DNA from: Burkholderia multivorans ATCC BAA-247
Lineage (GTDB): Bacteria > Pseudomonadota > Gammaproteobacteria > Burkholderiales > Burkholderiaceae
Assembly (NCBI RefSeq): GCF_000959525.1
Contig: NZ_CP009832.1
Location: 3,224,001-3,288,000, forward strand
Length of the DNA: 64,000 nucleotides
Direction: 5' to 3'
The notes under the pieces are model-generated. The model made no database searches. It saw only the letters and a list, made by a program, of their open reading frames with translations, and was not told where the DNA came from. Within the stretch, counting starts at the first letter, position 1; each line of letters starts with the position of its first letter. A program made the position numbers and the translations under genes. Shown here one piece after another: positions 33,843 to 42,802 of the stretch.

Positions 33843-34862
33843 ATGACCCAAGCCCAGACCGCCGCCGCGCAACCCGACGCGATTCCCGTGGCAGCGCCGT
33901 CGCCGCAGCGCTGGCGCGTCGCCGACGTCGTCGCGCTGTTCGAGCTGCCGTTCAACGATCTGATCTTCCGTGCGCAGCAGGTGCATCGCGAGCACTTCGA
34001 CGCGAACGCCGTGCAGCTGTCGACGCTGCTGTCGATCAAGACCGGCGGCTGCGAGGAAGACTGCGGCTATTGCTCGCAGTCCGCGCATCACGACACGGGC
34101 CTGAAGGCCGAGAAGCTGATGGACGTCGACGCGGTGCTCGACGCCGCGCGCGCCGCGAAGGCGAACGGCGCGAGCCGCTTCTGCATGGGCGCCGCATGGC
34201 GCAACCCGAAGGAGCGCCACATGCCTGCGCTGACCGAGATGGTGCGCGGCGTGAAGGCGCTCGGCCTCGAGACCTGCATGACGCTCGGGATGCTCGAGGA
34301 CGAGCAGGCGAAGCAGCTCGCCGACGCGGGCCTCGACTACTACAACCACAACCTCGACACGTCGCCGGAGTTCTACGGGCAGGTGATCTCGACGCGCACG
34401 TACCAGGACCGCCTCGACACGCTCGACCGCGTGCGCGACGCGGGGATCAACGTGTGCTGCGGCGGCATCATCGGGATGGGCGAATCGCGCCGCGAACGCG
34501 CGGGGCTGATCTCGCAGCTCGCGAACCTGAATCCGTATCCGGAATCGGTGCCGATCAACAATCTGGTCGCGATCGAAGGCACGCCGCTCGCCGGCACCGC
34601 GCCGCTCGATCCGTTCGAATTCGTGCGCACGATCGCGGTGGCGCGCATCACGATGCCGAAGGCGGTCGTGCGACTGTCGGCCGGCCGCGAACAGCTCGAC
34701 GACGGGCTGCAGGCGCTGTGCTTCCTCGCCGGCGCGAACTCGATGTTCTACGGCGACCAGCTGCTCACGACGAGCAACCCGCAGACGCAGAAAGATCGCG
34801 CGCTGTTCGAGCGTCTCGGGATTCGTGCGAGCGAGGCCGATGCGATGTCGGCCGACGCGTAA
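33843..34862 (+). CDS. bioB: Biotin synthase
   Basis: This 339-residue radical-SAM enzyme inserts sulfur into dethiobiotin. The [4Fe-4S] motif is C70-E-E-D-C74-G-Y-C77, and the second cluster ligands lie in the later barrel strands ([30 protein letters not shown]). It is the last gene of bioA-F-D-B. Its 3' 312 bp recur almost unchanged at 42285-42596, beyond the pxp module. The C-terminal tail (EADAMSADA) differs from that of the copy (EADALAERA), which suggests that one of the two ends was imported. Confidence 0.97.
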
Positions 34863-34896
34863 GCGCGCCGCGCACCGCGGGTTCGCCCGCCCGATG

Positions 34897-34925
34897 AAAA
34901 AGCCGGGATGCGTCCCGGCTTTTTC
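34897..34925 (+). terminator. Terminator of the biotin operon
   Basis: AGCCGGGA and TCCCGGCT arms around TGCG, flanked by AAAAA and TTTTT, form an intrinsic terminator that can work on both strands. It lies between convergent bioB and lysR. The same stem recurs after the bioB fragment near 42643. Confidence 0.85.
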
Positions 34926-34965
34926 GTTGCCGTACGGTTCGCATACCTGCACGGCACGGCGGCAC

Positions 34966-35883
34966 TCACGCGCCGCCGCCGATCGTCCTCGGCTCCATGA
35001 AGGTGTGCCGGAAATAATCGCGCACCGCATGCATCGCGGGGCTCAGCTCGATGTTCTTGCGCCATGCGAGGCCGACGCTCATCGGCGGTACCGGGTCGCG
35101 CAGCAGGATCGTCTCGATGCGCCGCCCTTCCAGCGACCACGGCCGATATACCATGTCGGACAGCACGGCGACGCCGGTGCCGTTCGCGACCATGCTGCGC
35201 ACGGCCTCGACCGACGACGTGCGCAGGATCACATTCGGCCGATACGGTGTCTCGTTCCAGTAGCGCATCGCCGTCTGCCCGGCCTCGTCGACCGTCAGCA
35301 TCACGAACGGTTCGCGCGCAACCTCGGCGAACGTGACGCTCTCGCGCCTGAGCAGCGGATGGTGCGCGCCGACCCACAGCCGGCGCACCGAATGGATCAC
35401 CGGCTCGAGTACGAGCTCGGGGTTCGACACGTTCGAGGTGAGCAGCACGGCCATGTCGTAGCGGCCCGCGATCAGCCCTTCCTCGATCGACTCGCGGTTC
35501 AGCTCGTGCAGATGGATCGTCAACCGCGGATAGAGCGTGTTCAGGCGCAGCACGTGATGCGGGAGGAAGTAGCCGAGCACCGTGTAGCTCGCGGCGATCG
35601 CGAGCGTGCCCGTCAGCGTGCTCTCGAGGTTCGGGATCCGCATCGCCTCGTCGACCGACGAGAGGATCGCGTACGCGTGATTCAGGAAGCGCCGCCCCGT
35701 ATCGGTCAGCGTGACGCCTGCCGACGTGCGCAGGAACAGCTGCGTGCCGAGGCTGTCCTCCAGTTCCTTGATGGCGCTCGTCACCGCGGACTGCGAGATC
35801 GTCAGCTGGATCGCGGCCTGCGAGATCTGACCGAGCTCGGCGGTCGCGACGAAGTACTTGAGCTGTCTGAGGGTCAGGGCCAT
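34966..35883 (-). CDS. LysR-family regulator of the adjacent pxp operon
   Basis: This 305-residue LysR protein has an N-terminal helix-turn-helix (LRQLKYFVATAELGQISQAAIQLTISQSAVTSAIKELE in outline) and a periplasmic-binding-type effector domain. It is divergent from pxpA with 256 bp between them that contain two palindromes, so it very likely controls the pxp operon and itself in response to a substrate-derived ligand. It is convergent with bioB. Confidence 0.9.
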   Translation of the reverse strand: MALTLRQLKYFVATAELGQISQAAIQLTISQSAVTSAIKELEDSLGTQLFLRTSAGVTLTDTGRRFLNHAYAILSSVDEAMRIPNLESTLTGTLAIAASYTVLGYFLPHHVLRLNTLYPRLTIHLHELNRESIEEGLIAGRYDMAVLLTSNVSNPELVLEPVIHSVRRLWVGAHHPLLRRESVTFAEVAREPFVMLTVDEAGQTAMRYWNETPYRPNVILRTSSVEAVRSMVANGTGVAVLSDMVYRPWSLEGRRIETILLRDPVPPMSVGLAWRKNIELSPAMHAVRDYFRHTFMEPRTIGGGA

Positions 35884-36005
35884 GGTCGACGGAAAACTGA
35901 TGGAGCGCGATAAACATCATATCAACCGTGCCGCGACGCAGAAGCGGGCCCCGTGAAAACCCTGCCGCGCCCGCTGCGGCGGCCCTCACGGCGCATTTTC
36001 GGCGA

Positions 36006-36050
36006 TATCGAAAAAATCGATACACCGGCATATAAAAATAGAACTATTTT
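36006..36050 (+). promoter_or_regulatory. Twin palindromes in the lysR-pxpA divergent region
   Basis: TATCGA-AAAAA-TCGATA (36006-36022) is a perfect 6-5-6 dyad of the T-N11-A type bound by LysR proteins. It is followed by AAAATAG-AA-CTATTTT (36035-36050), a perfect 7-2-7 dyad overlapping an AT-rich TATAAAAAT stretch that could be the -10 region of pxpA. The assignment as regulator-binding sites is inference from position and symmetry. Confidence 0.55.
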
Positions 36051-36139
36051 GACTCGCTGCGCGCGGCTAACCTCGGGTCACACGGTTTCGACAGGCGTAC
36101 CGACGCCGGCGAACCGGAGAACCTGGAGGAACACACCGT

Positions 36140-36922
36140 ATGAGGAAGCACAGCGTCGACCTGAATTCCGACATGGGCGAAGGCTTCGGCCCGTGGACGA
36201 TCGGCGACGGCGTCGACGAGCAGATCATGCCGCTGATCAGCTCGGCGAACATCGCCACCGGCTTTCATGCCGGCGACCCGAACATCATGGCGCGCACGGT
36301 GCAGCTCGCGCGCGACGCCGGCGTCGGCATCGGCGCGCACCCCGGCTTTCGCGACCTGGTCGGCTTCGGTCGCCGCACGATCGCCGAATCGCCGCAGGCG
36401 CTCGTCAACGACATCGTGTATCAGCTCGGCGCGCTGCGCGAGTTCGCGCGGCTGAACGGCGTGAGCCTGCAGCACGTGAAGCCGCACGGTGCGCTGTACA
36501 TGCACGCGGCCGCCAGCGAGACGTTCTCGCGGCTGCTGATCGAAACGCTGCAGCGCATCGATCCGGGCCTGTTGCTGTACTGCATGGAAGCGTCGGCCAC
36601 GTACCGCGTCGCCGCCGAATACGGCCAGCCGGTGGTGCGCGAGTTCTATGCGGACCGCGACTACGACCGCAGCGGCTCGATCGTCTTTACGCGCCGCGTC
36701 GGCCGGCTCGATGCGCGCCAGGTCGCCGACAAGGTGCTGCGCGCCTGCGTCGACGGCAAGGTGCGCACGGTCGATGGCGACGACATCGACATCGATTTCG
36801 ATTCGGTCTGCATCCACAGCGATACGCCAGGCGCACTCGCGCTCGTGCGCGAGACGCGCGACGCGCTGACCCGCGAAGGCATCCGCACCGCCGGCCCGCG
36901 GCCGCTTGCCGCCCAACACTGA
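36140..36922 (+). CDS. pxpA: 5-oxoprolinase subunit A (LamB/YcsF family)
   Basis: This 260-residue LamB/YcsF-family protein starts [17 protein letters not shown], the family signature, with [16 protein letters not shown] and [14 protein letters not shown] (likely active-site residues). With PxpB and PxpC it forms an ATP-dependent hydrolase of 5-oxoproline in characterised bacteria. A CTGGAGGAA ribosome-binding sequence precedes the ATG. It is the first gene of the operon opposite lysR. Confidence 0.92.
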   Translation: MRKHSVDLNSDMGEGFGPWTIGDGVDEQIMPLISSANIATGFHAGDPNIMARTVQLARDAGVGIGAHPGFRDLVGFGRRTIAESPQALVNDIVYQLGALREFARLNGVSLQHVKPHGALYMHAAASETFSRLLIETLQRIDPGLLLYCMEASATYRVAAEYGQPVVREFYADRDYDRSGSIVFTRRVGRLDARQVADKVLRACVDGKVRTVDGDDIDIDFDSVCIHSDTPGALALVRETRDALTREGIRTAGPRPLAAQH

Positions 36923-36939
36923 TTCAAGGAGACACAGAG

Positions 36940-37182
36940 ATGGCATTGCACGACATCGTCAGCCCGCTGCCGGGCACCTTCTACCGGCGCCCGTCGCCCG
37001 ATGCGGACTACTACGTCGCGCTCGATGCGACGGTGGCCGCCGGCGCGGTCGTCGGCCTCGTCGAAGTGATGAAGCAGTTCACCGAGATCGAGTCCGAGGT
37101 GCCGGGGCGCGTCGTCGAGCTGCTCGTCGAAGACGGCGAGCCCGTCGACGCGGGGCAGGTGCTGATGCGGATCGAGGGGTGA
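36940..37182 (+). CDS. Biotin carboxyl carrier protein-like subunit
   Basis: This 80-residue protein is a bare biotinyl domain: SPLPGTFYRRPSP at the start and VEVMKQFTEIESEVPGRV with the biotin-accepting lysine (K45) in the middle, in place of the usual M-K-M. It lacks the long N-terminal linker of housekeeping AccB and is about half its size, so it is probably a dedicated carrier for this operon. It lies between pxpA (18 bp) and the biotin carboxylase (5 bp). Confidence 0.87.
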   Translation: MALHDIVSPLPGTFYRRPSPDADYYVALDATVAAGAVVGLVEVMKQFTEIESEVPGRVVELLVEDGEPVDAGQVLMRIEG

Positions 37183-37186
37183 CGCG

Positions 37187-38677
37187 ATGAATCGGGCAAT
37201 TTCCTGCGACGCGTTCTATCGCCCGTCGCGCATCCGCACCGTGCTGGTCGCGAACCGCGGCGAAATCGCGGTGCGCGTGATTCGCGCCGCGCACGAGCTC
37301 GGGATGCGCGCGGTCGCCGTGGTCAGCGATGCGGACCGCGACAGCCTCGCCGCGCGCATGGCCGACGAAGCGATCCACATCGGCTCCTCGCACGCGGCGA
37401 AGAGCTACCTGAATCCGGCCGCGATCCTCGACGCCGCACGGCAATGCGGCGCGGATGCGATCCATCCGGGCTACGGCTTCCTCTCCGAGAACGCCGCATT
37501 CGCCGCGCAGGTCGAAGCGGCCGGCCTCGTCTTCGTCGGCCCGGACGCGCAGGTGATCGCGACGATGGGCGACAAGGCGCGTGCACGCGACACCGCGCGG
37601 CGCGCGAACGTGCCGACGGTGCCCGGCAGCGACGGCGTCGTGCAGTCGCTCGACGCCGCGCGCGAGGTGGCCGCGCGCATCGGCTATCCGGTCATGATCA
37701 AGGCGGCCGCCGGCGGCGGCGGGCGCGGCATTCGCGTCGCGCACGATGCGGCGCAACTCGAGGCCGAGCTGCCGCTCGCGCAGCGCGAGGCGCAGGCCGC
37801 GTTCGGCGACGGCGGCGTCTATCTGGAGCGCTTCATTGCGCGCGCGCGGCACATCGAAGTGCAGGTGCTCGGCGACGGGCGCGACGTCGTCCATCTGTTC
37901 GAACGCGAATGCTCGTTGCAGCGCCGCCGCCAGAAGATTCTCGAGGAAGCGCCGTCGCCCTCGCTGACGCCGGCGCTGCGCGCCGAGCTGTGCGCATCGG
38001 CGACGCGTCTCGCGCGCGAAGTCGGCTATCGCAGTGCGGGCACGCTCGAATACCTGTTCGACGACACGCGCGGCGAGTTCTACTTCATCGAGATGAACAC
38101 GCGCATCCAGGTCGAGCATCCGGTGACCGAAGCGATCACCGGCATCGACCTCGTACGCGAAACGCTGCGCATCGCCGACGGCGAACCGCTGCGTTTCGCG
38201 CAGCAGGACATCGCGATGCGCGGCGCGGCGCTCGAATGCCGGATCAATGCGGAAGACCCGCTGCAGGACTTCCGCCCGAATCCCGGCCGAATCGATGCGC
38301 TCGTGTGGCCGACCGGCCCTGGCGTGCGTGTCGACTCGCTGCTCTATCCGGGCTGCGTCGTGCCGCCGTTCTACGACTCGCTGCTCGCAAAGCTGATCGT
38401 GCACGACGAGAGCCGGGCAGCGGCGCTGCAGCGTCTGTCGCGCGCGCTCGGCGAACTGCAGGTCGGCGGCATGAAGACCACCGCGCCGCTGCACGCCGCG
38501 CTGCTCGCAGACGCCGACGTCCGCGCCGGCCGCTATCACACGAATTTCCTCGAGGCGTGGATGCCGCGATGGCGTGCGGCGCTCGACGCGGCGGCCGCCG
38601 CCGCGAGCCGGTCCGAATCCGAATCCGCAAACCTCAACGTAAACGCAGACGCGACACGCGTCGGGGAGGCGCTGTGA
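37187..38677 (+). CDS. Biotin carboxylase subunit (AccC-like)
   Basis: This 496-residue ATP-grasp enzyme carboxylates the carrier biotin using bicarbonate. It shows TVLVANRGEIAVRVIRAAHELG, the glycine-rich ATP loop AAAGGGGRGIR and FYFIEMNTRIQVEHPVTE. The C-terminus is longer than AccC (an Ala/Ser-rich tail). It is presumably a paralogue dedicated to this operon. Its stop overlaps the GTG start of pxpB (GTGA). Confidence 0.92.
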   Translation: MNRAISCDAFYRPSRIRTVLVANRGEIAVRVIRAAHELGMRAVAVVSDADRDSLAARMADEAIHIGSSHAAKSYLNPAAILDAARQCGADAIHPGYGFLSENAAFAAQVEAAGLVFVGPDAQVIATMGDKARARDTARRANVPTVPGSDGVVQSLDAAREVAARIGYPVMIKAAAGGGGRGIRVAHDAAQLEAELPLAQREAQAAFGDGGVYLERFIARARHIEVQVLGDGRDVVHLFERECSLQRRRQKILEEAPSPSLTPALRAELCASATRLAREVGYRSAGTLEYLFDDTRGEFYFIEMNTRIQVEHPVTEAITGIDLVRETLRIADGEPLRFAQQDIAMRGAALECRINAEDPLQDFRPNPGRIDALVWPTGPGVRVDSLLYPGCVVPPFYDSLLAKLIVHDESRAAALQRLSRALGELQVGGMKTTAPLHAALLADADVRAGRYHTNFLEAWMPRWRAALDAAAAAASRSESESANLNVNADATRVGEAL

Positions 38678-39549
38678 CGACCCGCTATACGTTCGGCGGC
38701 GATGAGTTCGTGTTCGTCGAGATCAGCGAAGCGATGTCGCTCGACGCCTTCTTCAAGGGCACCGCGATCACGCGCGAGCTGCAGCGCCGCGCGGTGCCCG
38801 GCATCACCGAGATCTGCCCGGCCAACGCGTCCTACCAGGTGCGCTACGACCCGGACACGATCGCGCCCGACGCGCTCGTCGCGCTGCTGAAGTCGATCGA
38901 AGCCGACGTCGGCGAAGCGTCGCTCGACCTCGACACGCGCATCGTCGAGGTGCCGGTGCTCTACAACGATCCGTGGACGCACGAGACGATGATGCGGTTC
39001 CGCGAGCGTCATCAGGATCCGTCGTCGACCGATCTCGAATACGCGGCGCGCATCAACGGCAAGCGCGACGTCGACGAATTCATCGCCGCGCACTCGGGCG
39101 CGCCGTGGTTCGTGTCGATGGTCGGCTTCGTCGCGGGCCTGCCGTTCATGTACCAGATGGTCGAACGCGAACGCCAGCTCGAAGTGCCGAAATACCTGCG
39201 GCCGCGCACCGACACGCCGAAGCTGACGGTCGGCCATGGCGGCTGCTTCGGCTGCATCTACTCGGTGCGCGGCGCGGGCGGCTACCAGATGTTCGGCGTG
39301 ACGCCGGCGCCGATCTTCGACCCCGAACAGCGGCTCGACTATCTGCGCGACTTCATGGTGTTCTTCCGCCCCGGCGACATCGTGAAGTTCCAGCCGATCG
39401 ATCGCGCCGCGTACGACGCGGCCGTCGCGGCCGTCGAAGCGGGCACGTTCTCGCTGCGCGTGCGCCCCGTGAAATTCTCGCTCGACGCATTCCGGCGCGA
39501 TCCCGATGCATACAACCGTTCTCTCGTCGAGGTGCTGCATGCAAGCTGA
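38674..39549 (+). CDS. pxpB: 5-oxoprolinase subunit B (AHS1/KipI family)
   Basis: This 291-residue protein has the AHS1 (KipI) domain, with VEVPVLYNDPWTHETMM, FIAAHSGAPWFVSMVGFVAGLPFMY and LTVGHGGCFGCIYSV. It is longer than the ~220-240 residues common for PxpB. The GTG start at 38674 is placed by overlap with the upstream stop and the GGGGAGG sequence before it. AHS1 is homologous to part of the carboxyltransferase domain of urea carboxylase (established). The 3' end overlaps pxpC by 11 bp. Confidence 0.9.
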   Translation: MTTRYTFGGDEFVFVEISEAMSLDAFFKGTAITRELQRRAVPGITEICPANASYQVRYDPDTIAPDALVALLKSIEADVGEASLDLDTRIVEVPVLYNDPWTHETMMRFRERHQDPSSTDLEYAARINGKRDVDEFIAAHSGAPWFVSMVGFVAGLPFMYQMVERERQLEVPKYLRPRTDTPKLTVGHGGCFGCIYSVRGAGGYQMFGVTPAPIFDPEQRLDYLRDFMVFFRPGDIVKFQPIDRAAYDAAVAAVEAGTFSLRVRPVKFSLDAFRRDPDAYNRSLVEVLHAS

Positions 39550-40534
39550 CGCGCACAAGCTGATCGAGGTCGTGAAGCCCGGCCTCGCGACCTCGGTCCA
39601 GGATATGGGCCGGCAAGGCTACTACCACGTCGGCATTCCGCCGTCGGGCTCGCTCGACCAGTACGCATCGCGCGCGGCGAACCTGCTGGTCGGCAATCCC
39701 GAGCAGGCGGCCGTGCTCGAATGCACGCTGCTCGGCCCGGAGCTGCTGTTCCACACCGACGCGCTGATCGCCGTGACCGGCGCGGAAATGACGCCGAAAA
39801 TCGACGGCGTCGGCCAGCGCTGCAACGTGGCGCTGCGCATCCGCGCGGGCAGCGTGCTGTCGTTCAACTACGTGAAGGGTGGCGCGCGTGCGTATCTCGC
39901 CGTCGCGGGCGGCATCGACGTGCCGGTCGTGCTCGGCAGCCGCTCGACGTATGCGCTCGGCGCGATCGGCGGCCACGCGGGCCGGCGTCTGCAGAAAGGC
40001 GACCGGCTGCCGGTCGGCGCAGCGCGCGAGCCGGGCCGCGAAGGCCGCGAGCTGCCGTCCGCCGTGTGCCGGCCGCTCGACAGCCAGGTCGAGCTGCGCG
40101 TGCTGACCGGCCTCTACCACTACCGTCTCAGCGACGAATCGGCGCATACGTTCTTCGACGACGAATGGACCGTCGCGCCCGAGGCGGACCGCATCGGCTA
40201 TCGCTACAAGAACGGCCGCCCGCTGCAGTTCCGGCCGCGCGAGCAGCCGTTCGGCGCGGGCGCCGATCCGTCGAACATCGTCGACGCGTGCTATCCGATC
40301 GGCTCGATCCAGGTGCCGGCAGGGCTCGAGCCGATCATCCTGCATCGCGACGCGGTGTCTGGTGGCGGCTACGCGACGATCGGCACCGTGATCAGCGCCG
40401 ACATGGACCTGATCGGCCAGATGCAGCCCAACCATCGCGCGCGCTTCGTGCGCGTGACGATGGCCGACGCGCTCGCCGCGCGCCGCGAGTACCAGCGACG
40501 CCTCGCGCTGCTGCGCGCCATGCTGCAGGACTGA
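39539..40534 (+). CDS. pxpC: 5-oxoprolinase subunit C (AHS2/KipA family)
   Basis: This 331-residue protein of the AHS2 (KipA) family starts LIEVVKPGLATSVQDMGRQGYYHVGIPPSGSLDQYASRAAN, a diagnostic segment, with GARAYLAVAGGIDVPVVLGSRSTY further on. It pairs with PxpB. The two resemble the carboxyltransferase domain of urea carboxylase, so together with the carrier and carboxylase subunits a complete split carboxylase can be assembled. ATG 39539 is preferred over 39506 because it starts at the family N-terminus. Confidence 0.93.
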   Translation: MQADAHKLIEVVKPGLATSVQDMGRQGYYHVGIPPSGSLDQYASRAANLLVGNPEQAAVLECTLLGPELLFHTDALIAVTGAEMTPKIDGVGQRCNVALRIRAGSVLSFNYVKGGARAYLAVAGGIDVPVVLGSRSTYALGAIGGHAGRRLQKGDRLPVGAAREPGREGRELPSAVCRPLDSQVELRVLTGLYHYRLSDESAHTFFDDEWTVAPEADRIGYRYKNGRPLQFRPREQPFGAGADPSNIVDACYPIGSIQVPAGLEPIILHRDAVSGGGYATIGTVISADMDLIGQMQPNHRARFVRVTMADALAARREYQRRLALLRAMLQD

Positions 40535-40770
40535 ACGCAGGACGCCCGGCCGCCGTACCGGGCCCCGCGCCGCGGCACGGCCGCCTGCGCGGTTCATTTT
40601 CCGACTACGTATTCCGTTTCCCGCCCGCGCGACCGCGCGGCGCGCGGCGGGGACGCTTGCGCGTCGTTTCTGCCGGACCGGTTGCCCGCCCGACGTCGGG
40701 GCAACCCTGCGGAGCGCATGCACCGCAGCCGCGACGTCGTTCGCCGTTTCGCTCACCAAGGAGCACGCTC

Positions 40771-42126
40771 ATGGCCAACCTGGCTCAGGCCCGCACCGAC
40801 GAGGATCTCGACCTGTCGACGCTCGCCATTCCCGATCACGCGCGCATGCCGCCCTTCTCGCTGACGATGGCGTGGTGGGCCGTGTGCAGCGCGGTGTTCT
40901 ACATCGTCGTCGGCGCGACGCTCGCGCTTACCTACGGCGCGCGCAACGCGCTGATCGGCATGGCGCTGTCGGTGGTGTCGTACGGCGCCGTCAACACGAT
41001 CATCAGCCGCTACGCGATCCGCACCGGGCTGTCGGTCGCACTATTCTCGCGTGTGCTGTTCGGCAGCGCCGGCGCTGCGCTCGCGACGCTGATCTTCTTC
41101 GCGACGGCCATCTACTACGCGGTGTTCGAAGGCTCGGTGATCGCGATTGCCGCGCATCACCTGTTTCCGGCGCTCGACTACAAATGGGCCGCGCTGCTCG
41201 TCGTCGGCTACAGCGTGCCGCTCGTGTTCGGCAGCGTGCAGCACTGGCTCGACAAGTTCAACGGCGTGTTGCTGCCGTTCTACCTGCTCGGGCTGCTCGC
41301 GGCGGTCGGGCTCGCGACGGCCGAATACGGCTATCACGCCGCGTGGCTCGACATCGGCCCGGCCGGCGGCGCGCCGGCCGGCGGATGGTGGCATTGCTTC
41401 GTCTACTACATGGGCGTCTGGGTGCTGATGATGTTCACGTTCGACTACGCGCGCTTCGGCCGCAGGCAGGACGCGCGCTATCACGGCCGCTTCAACTTCG
41501 GGATGCCGTTCTACCTCGTCACGTTCCTGCTGAACGGTGCGGCCGGCATTTATCTGGTCGGCACGATTCCGGGACTCGGTATGCTATCCGAAGTGTCGGT
41601 CGTGCTCGCGCTGCTGAAGCTGATGGGGTTGTGGGGCCTGCTGTTCGTCTGGGTCACGCAGTCGCGCATCAACACCGCGAACTACTACCTCGCGACGGTC
41701 AACATGCAGGCGTTCTTCCAGAAGGTGGCCGGCCTGCGTGCGCCGAAATTCGTATGGGCGCTCGTGGTGGGTGCGGTCGTCTATGCGCTGATGATGGCCG
41801 ACGTCTTCTCGCGGATCCTGCAGGCGCTCGCGTATCAGGGCATCTTCGTCGTCGCGTGGGTCGGCGTCGCGCTCGCACATATCCTGTCCGCGCGCTACGG
41901 CGAGCTCGTCGGCGACGACGTCGAATGCCGCGACGCGCATGTGCCGACCTTCAATCCGGGCGGGCTCGCCGCATGGTTCGCGGGCGCGTTCGCCGGGCTC
42001 GCACTGAACCACGCGAGCGGGTTTGCCGCGTCGCTGTCGGCGCCGGCAACCTTCGCCGTGTCGTGGCTCGTCTATCGCGCGCTGCTCGCGAGCGCGAAGC
42101 GGACCTGGTTCGTGCGGAACACGTGA
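40771..42126 (+). CDS. NCS1-family transporter (nucleobase/hydantoin/allantoin type)
   Basis: This 451-residue inner-membrane transporter has about twelve hydrophobic segments. The opening LDLSTLAIPDHARMPPFSLTMAWWAVCSAVFYIVVGATLA and the later AGIYLVGTIPGLGMLSE fit the NCS1 cation symporter family, which moves cytosine, allantoin, hydantoins and related rings. Genomic context suggests uptake of the pxp substrate. An AAGGAG ribosome-binding sequence precedes the ATG. It follows pxpC by 236 bp in the same direction. Confidence 0.85.
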   Translation: MANLAQARTDEDLDLSTLAIPDHARMPPFSLTMAWWAVCSAVFYIVVGATLALTYGARNALIGMALSVVSYGAVNTIISRYAIRTGLSVALFSRVLFGSAGAALATLIFFATAIYYAVFEGSVIAIAAHHLFPALDYKWAALLVVGYSVPLVFGSVQHWLDKFNGVLLPFYLLGLLAAVGLATAEYGYHAAWLDIGPAGGAPAGGWWHCFVYYMGVWVLMMFTFDYARFGRRQDARYHGRFNFGMPFYLVTFLLNGAAGIYLVGTIPGLGMLSEVSVVLALLKLMGLWGLLFVWVTQSRINTANYYLATVNMQAFFQKVAGLRAPKFVWALVVGAVVYALMMADVFSRILQALAYQGIFVVAWVGVALAHILSARYGELVGDDVECRDAHVPTFNPGGLAAWFAGAFAGLALNHASGFAASLSAPATFAVSWLVYRALLASAKRTWFVRNT

Positions 42127-42184
42127 CGGCGCGGGAACGATCGCTTCACACGTCCCGGGCCGCGCCATCGATCGCCGCCCCCTC

Positions 42185-42286
42185 TTTCGCAACGAGCCGC
42201 TCGTCGACCGGCGCGAGCACCTCGCCGCGCGGCCGTACGCCCGAGCCGAAATGCACGGCGCGCACGCCGGTCGTCCGCACGAATTC
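42185..42286 (-). pseudogene. Fragment of cutC (duplicated 3' part)
   Basis: These 102 bp match 43279-43380, the C-terminal coding part of cutC, at 98 positions by my reading. They lie in the same orientation as the parent about 1.1 kb away. The fragment has no start and ends abruptly at the junction with a bioB fragment (shared GAATTC/TCCG bases at the join). It is a non-functional remnant. Confidence 0.85.
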
Positions 42287-42615
42287 CGTATCCGGAATCG
42301 GTGCCGATCAACAATCTGGTCGCAATCGAAGGCACGCCGCTCGCCGGCACCGCGCCGCTCGATCCGTTCGAATTCGTGCGCACGATCGCGGTGGCGCGCA
42401 TCACGATGCCGAAGGCGGTCGTGCGACTGTCGGCCGGCCGCGAACAGCTCGACGACGGCCTGCAGGCGCTCTGCTTCCTCGCCGGCGCGAACTCGATGTT
42501 CTACGGCGACCAGCTGCTCACGACGAGCAACCCGCAGACGCAGAAAGATCGCGCGCTGTTCGAGCGTCTCGGGATTCGTGCGAGCGAGGCCGATGCCCTG
42601 GCGGAACGCGCATGA
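42285..42615 (+). pseudogene. Fragment of bioB (3' third), duplicated
   Basis: Positions 42285-42596 match bioB 34532-34843 at all but about three of 312 positions, and the frame stays open to a stop at 42613. It encodes the last ~105 residues of biotin synthase from [18 protein letters not shown], ending EADALAERA, with no iron-sulfur cysteines and no start context. The sequence after the match differs from bioB up to a shared terminator stem. It is almost certainly non-functional, but it is a key marker of rearrangement. Confidence 0.9.
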
Positions 42616-42640
42616 GCGTCGCACGCTGCGCCGCATGACG

Positions 42641-42667
42641 AAAGCCGGGACACGTCCCGGCTTTTTT
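42641..42667 (+). terminator. Terminator after the bioB fragment
   Basis: AGCCGGGA-CACG-TCCCGGCT followed by six T. The stem is identical to that of the bioB terminator at 34901, though the bases between stop and stem differ. Confidence 0.8.
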
Positions 42668-42802
42668 CATTGGCGCGGCGGGGCGAAGCGCGTGCATCGG
42701 CGCCGCGTCCGCACTAACATGTGCGCTTCGCCGCGATCGCCGGACGCTGCGCGCGTCGGCCTCGTCGGCGGTTCCATCATCACGTTACGGGGATAACCAA
42801 CG

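Noticed and set aside
34863-42284. Integrative element with recombinase
   Set aside because: The flanking bioB repeats look like insertion scars, but no integrase, transposase or relaxase gene exists between them.
42301-42615. Stand-alone gene encoding a BioB C-terminal protein
   Set aside because: It has no iron-sulfur cysteines and no ribosome-binding site, and is a near-exact partial copy of bioB; called a fragment.
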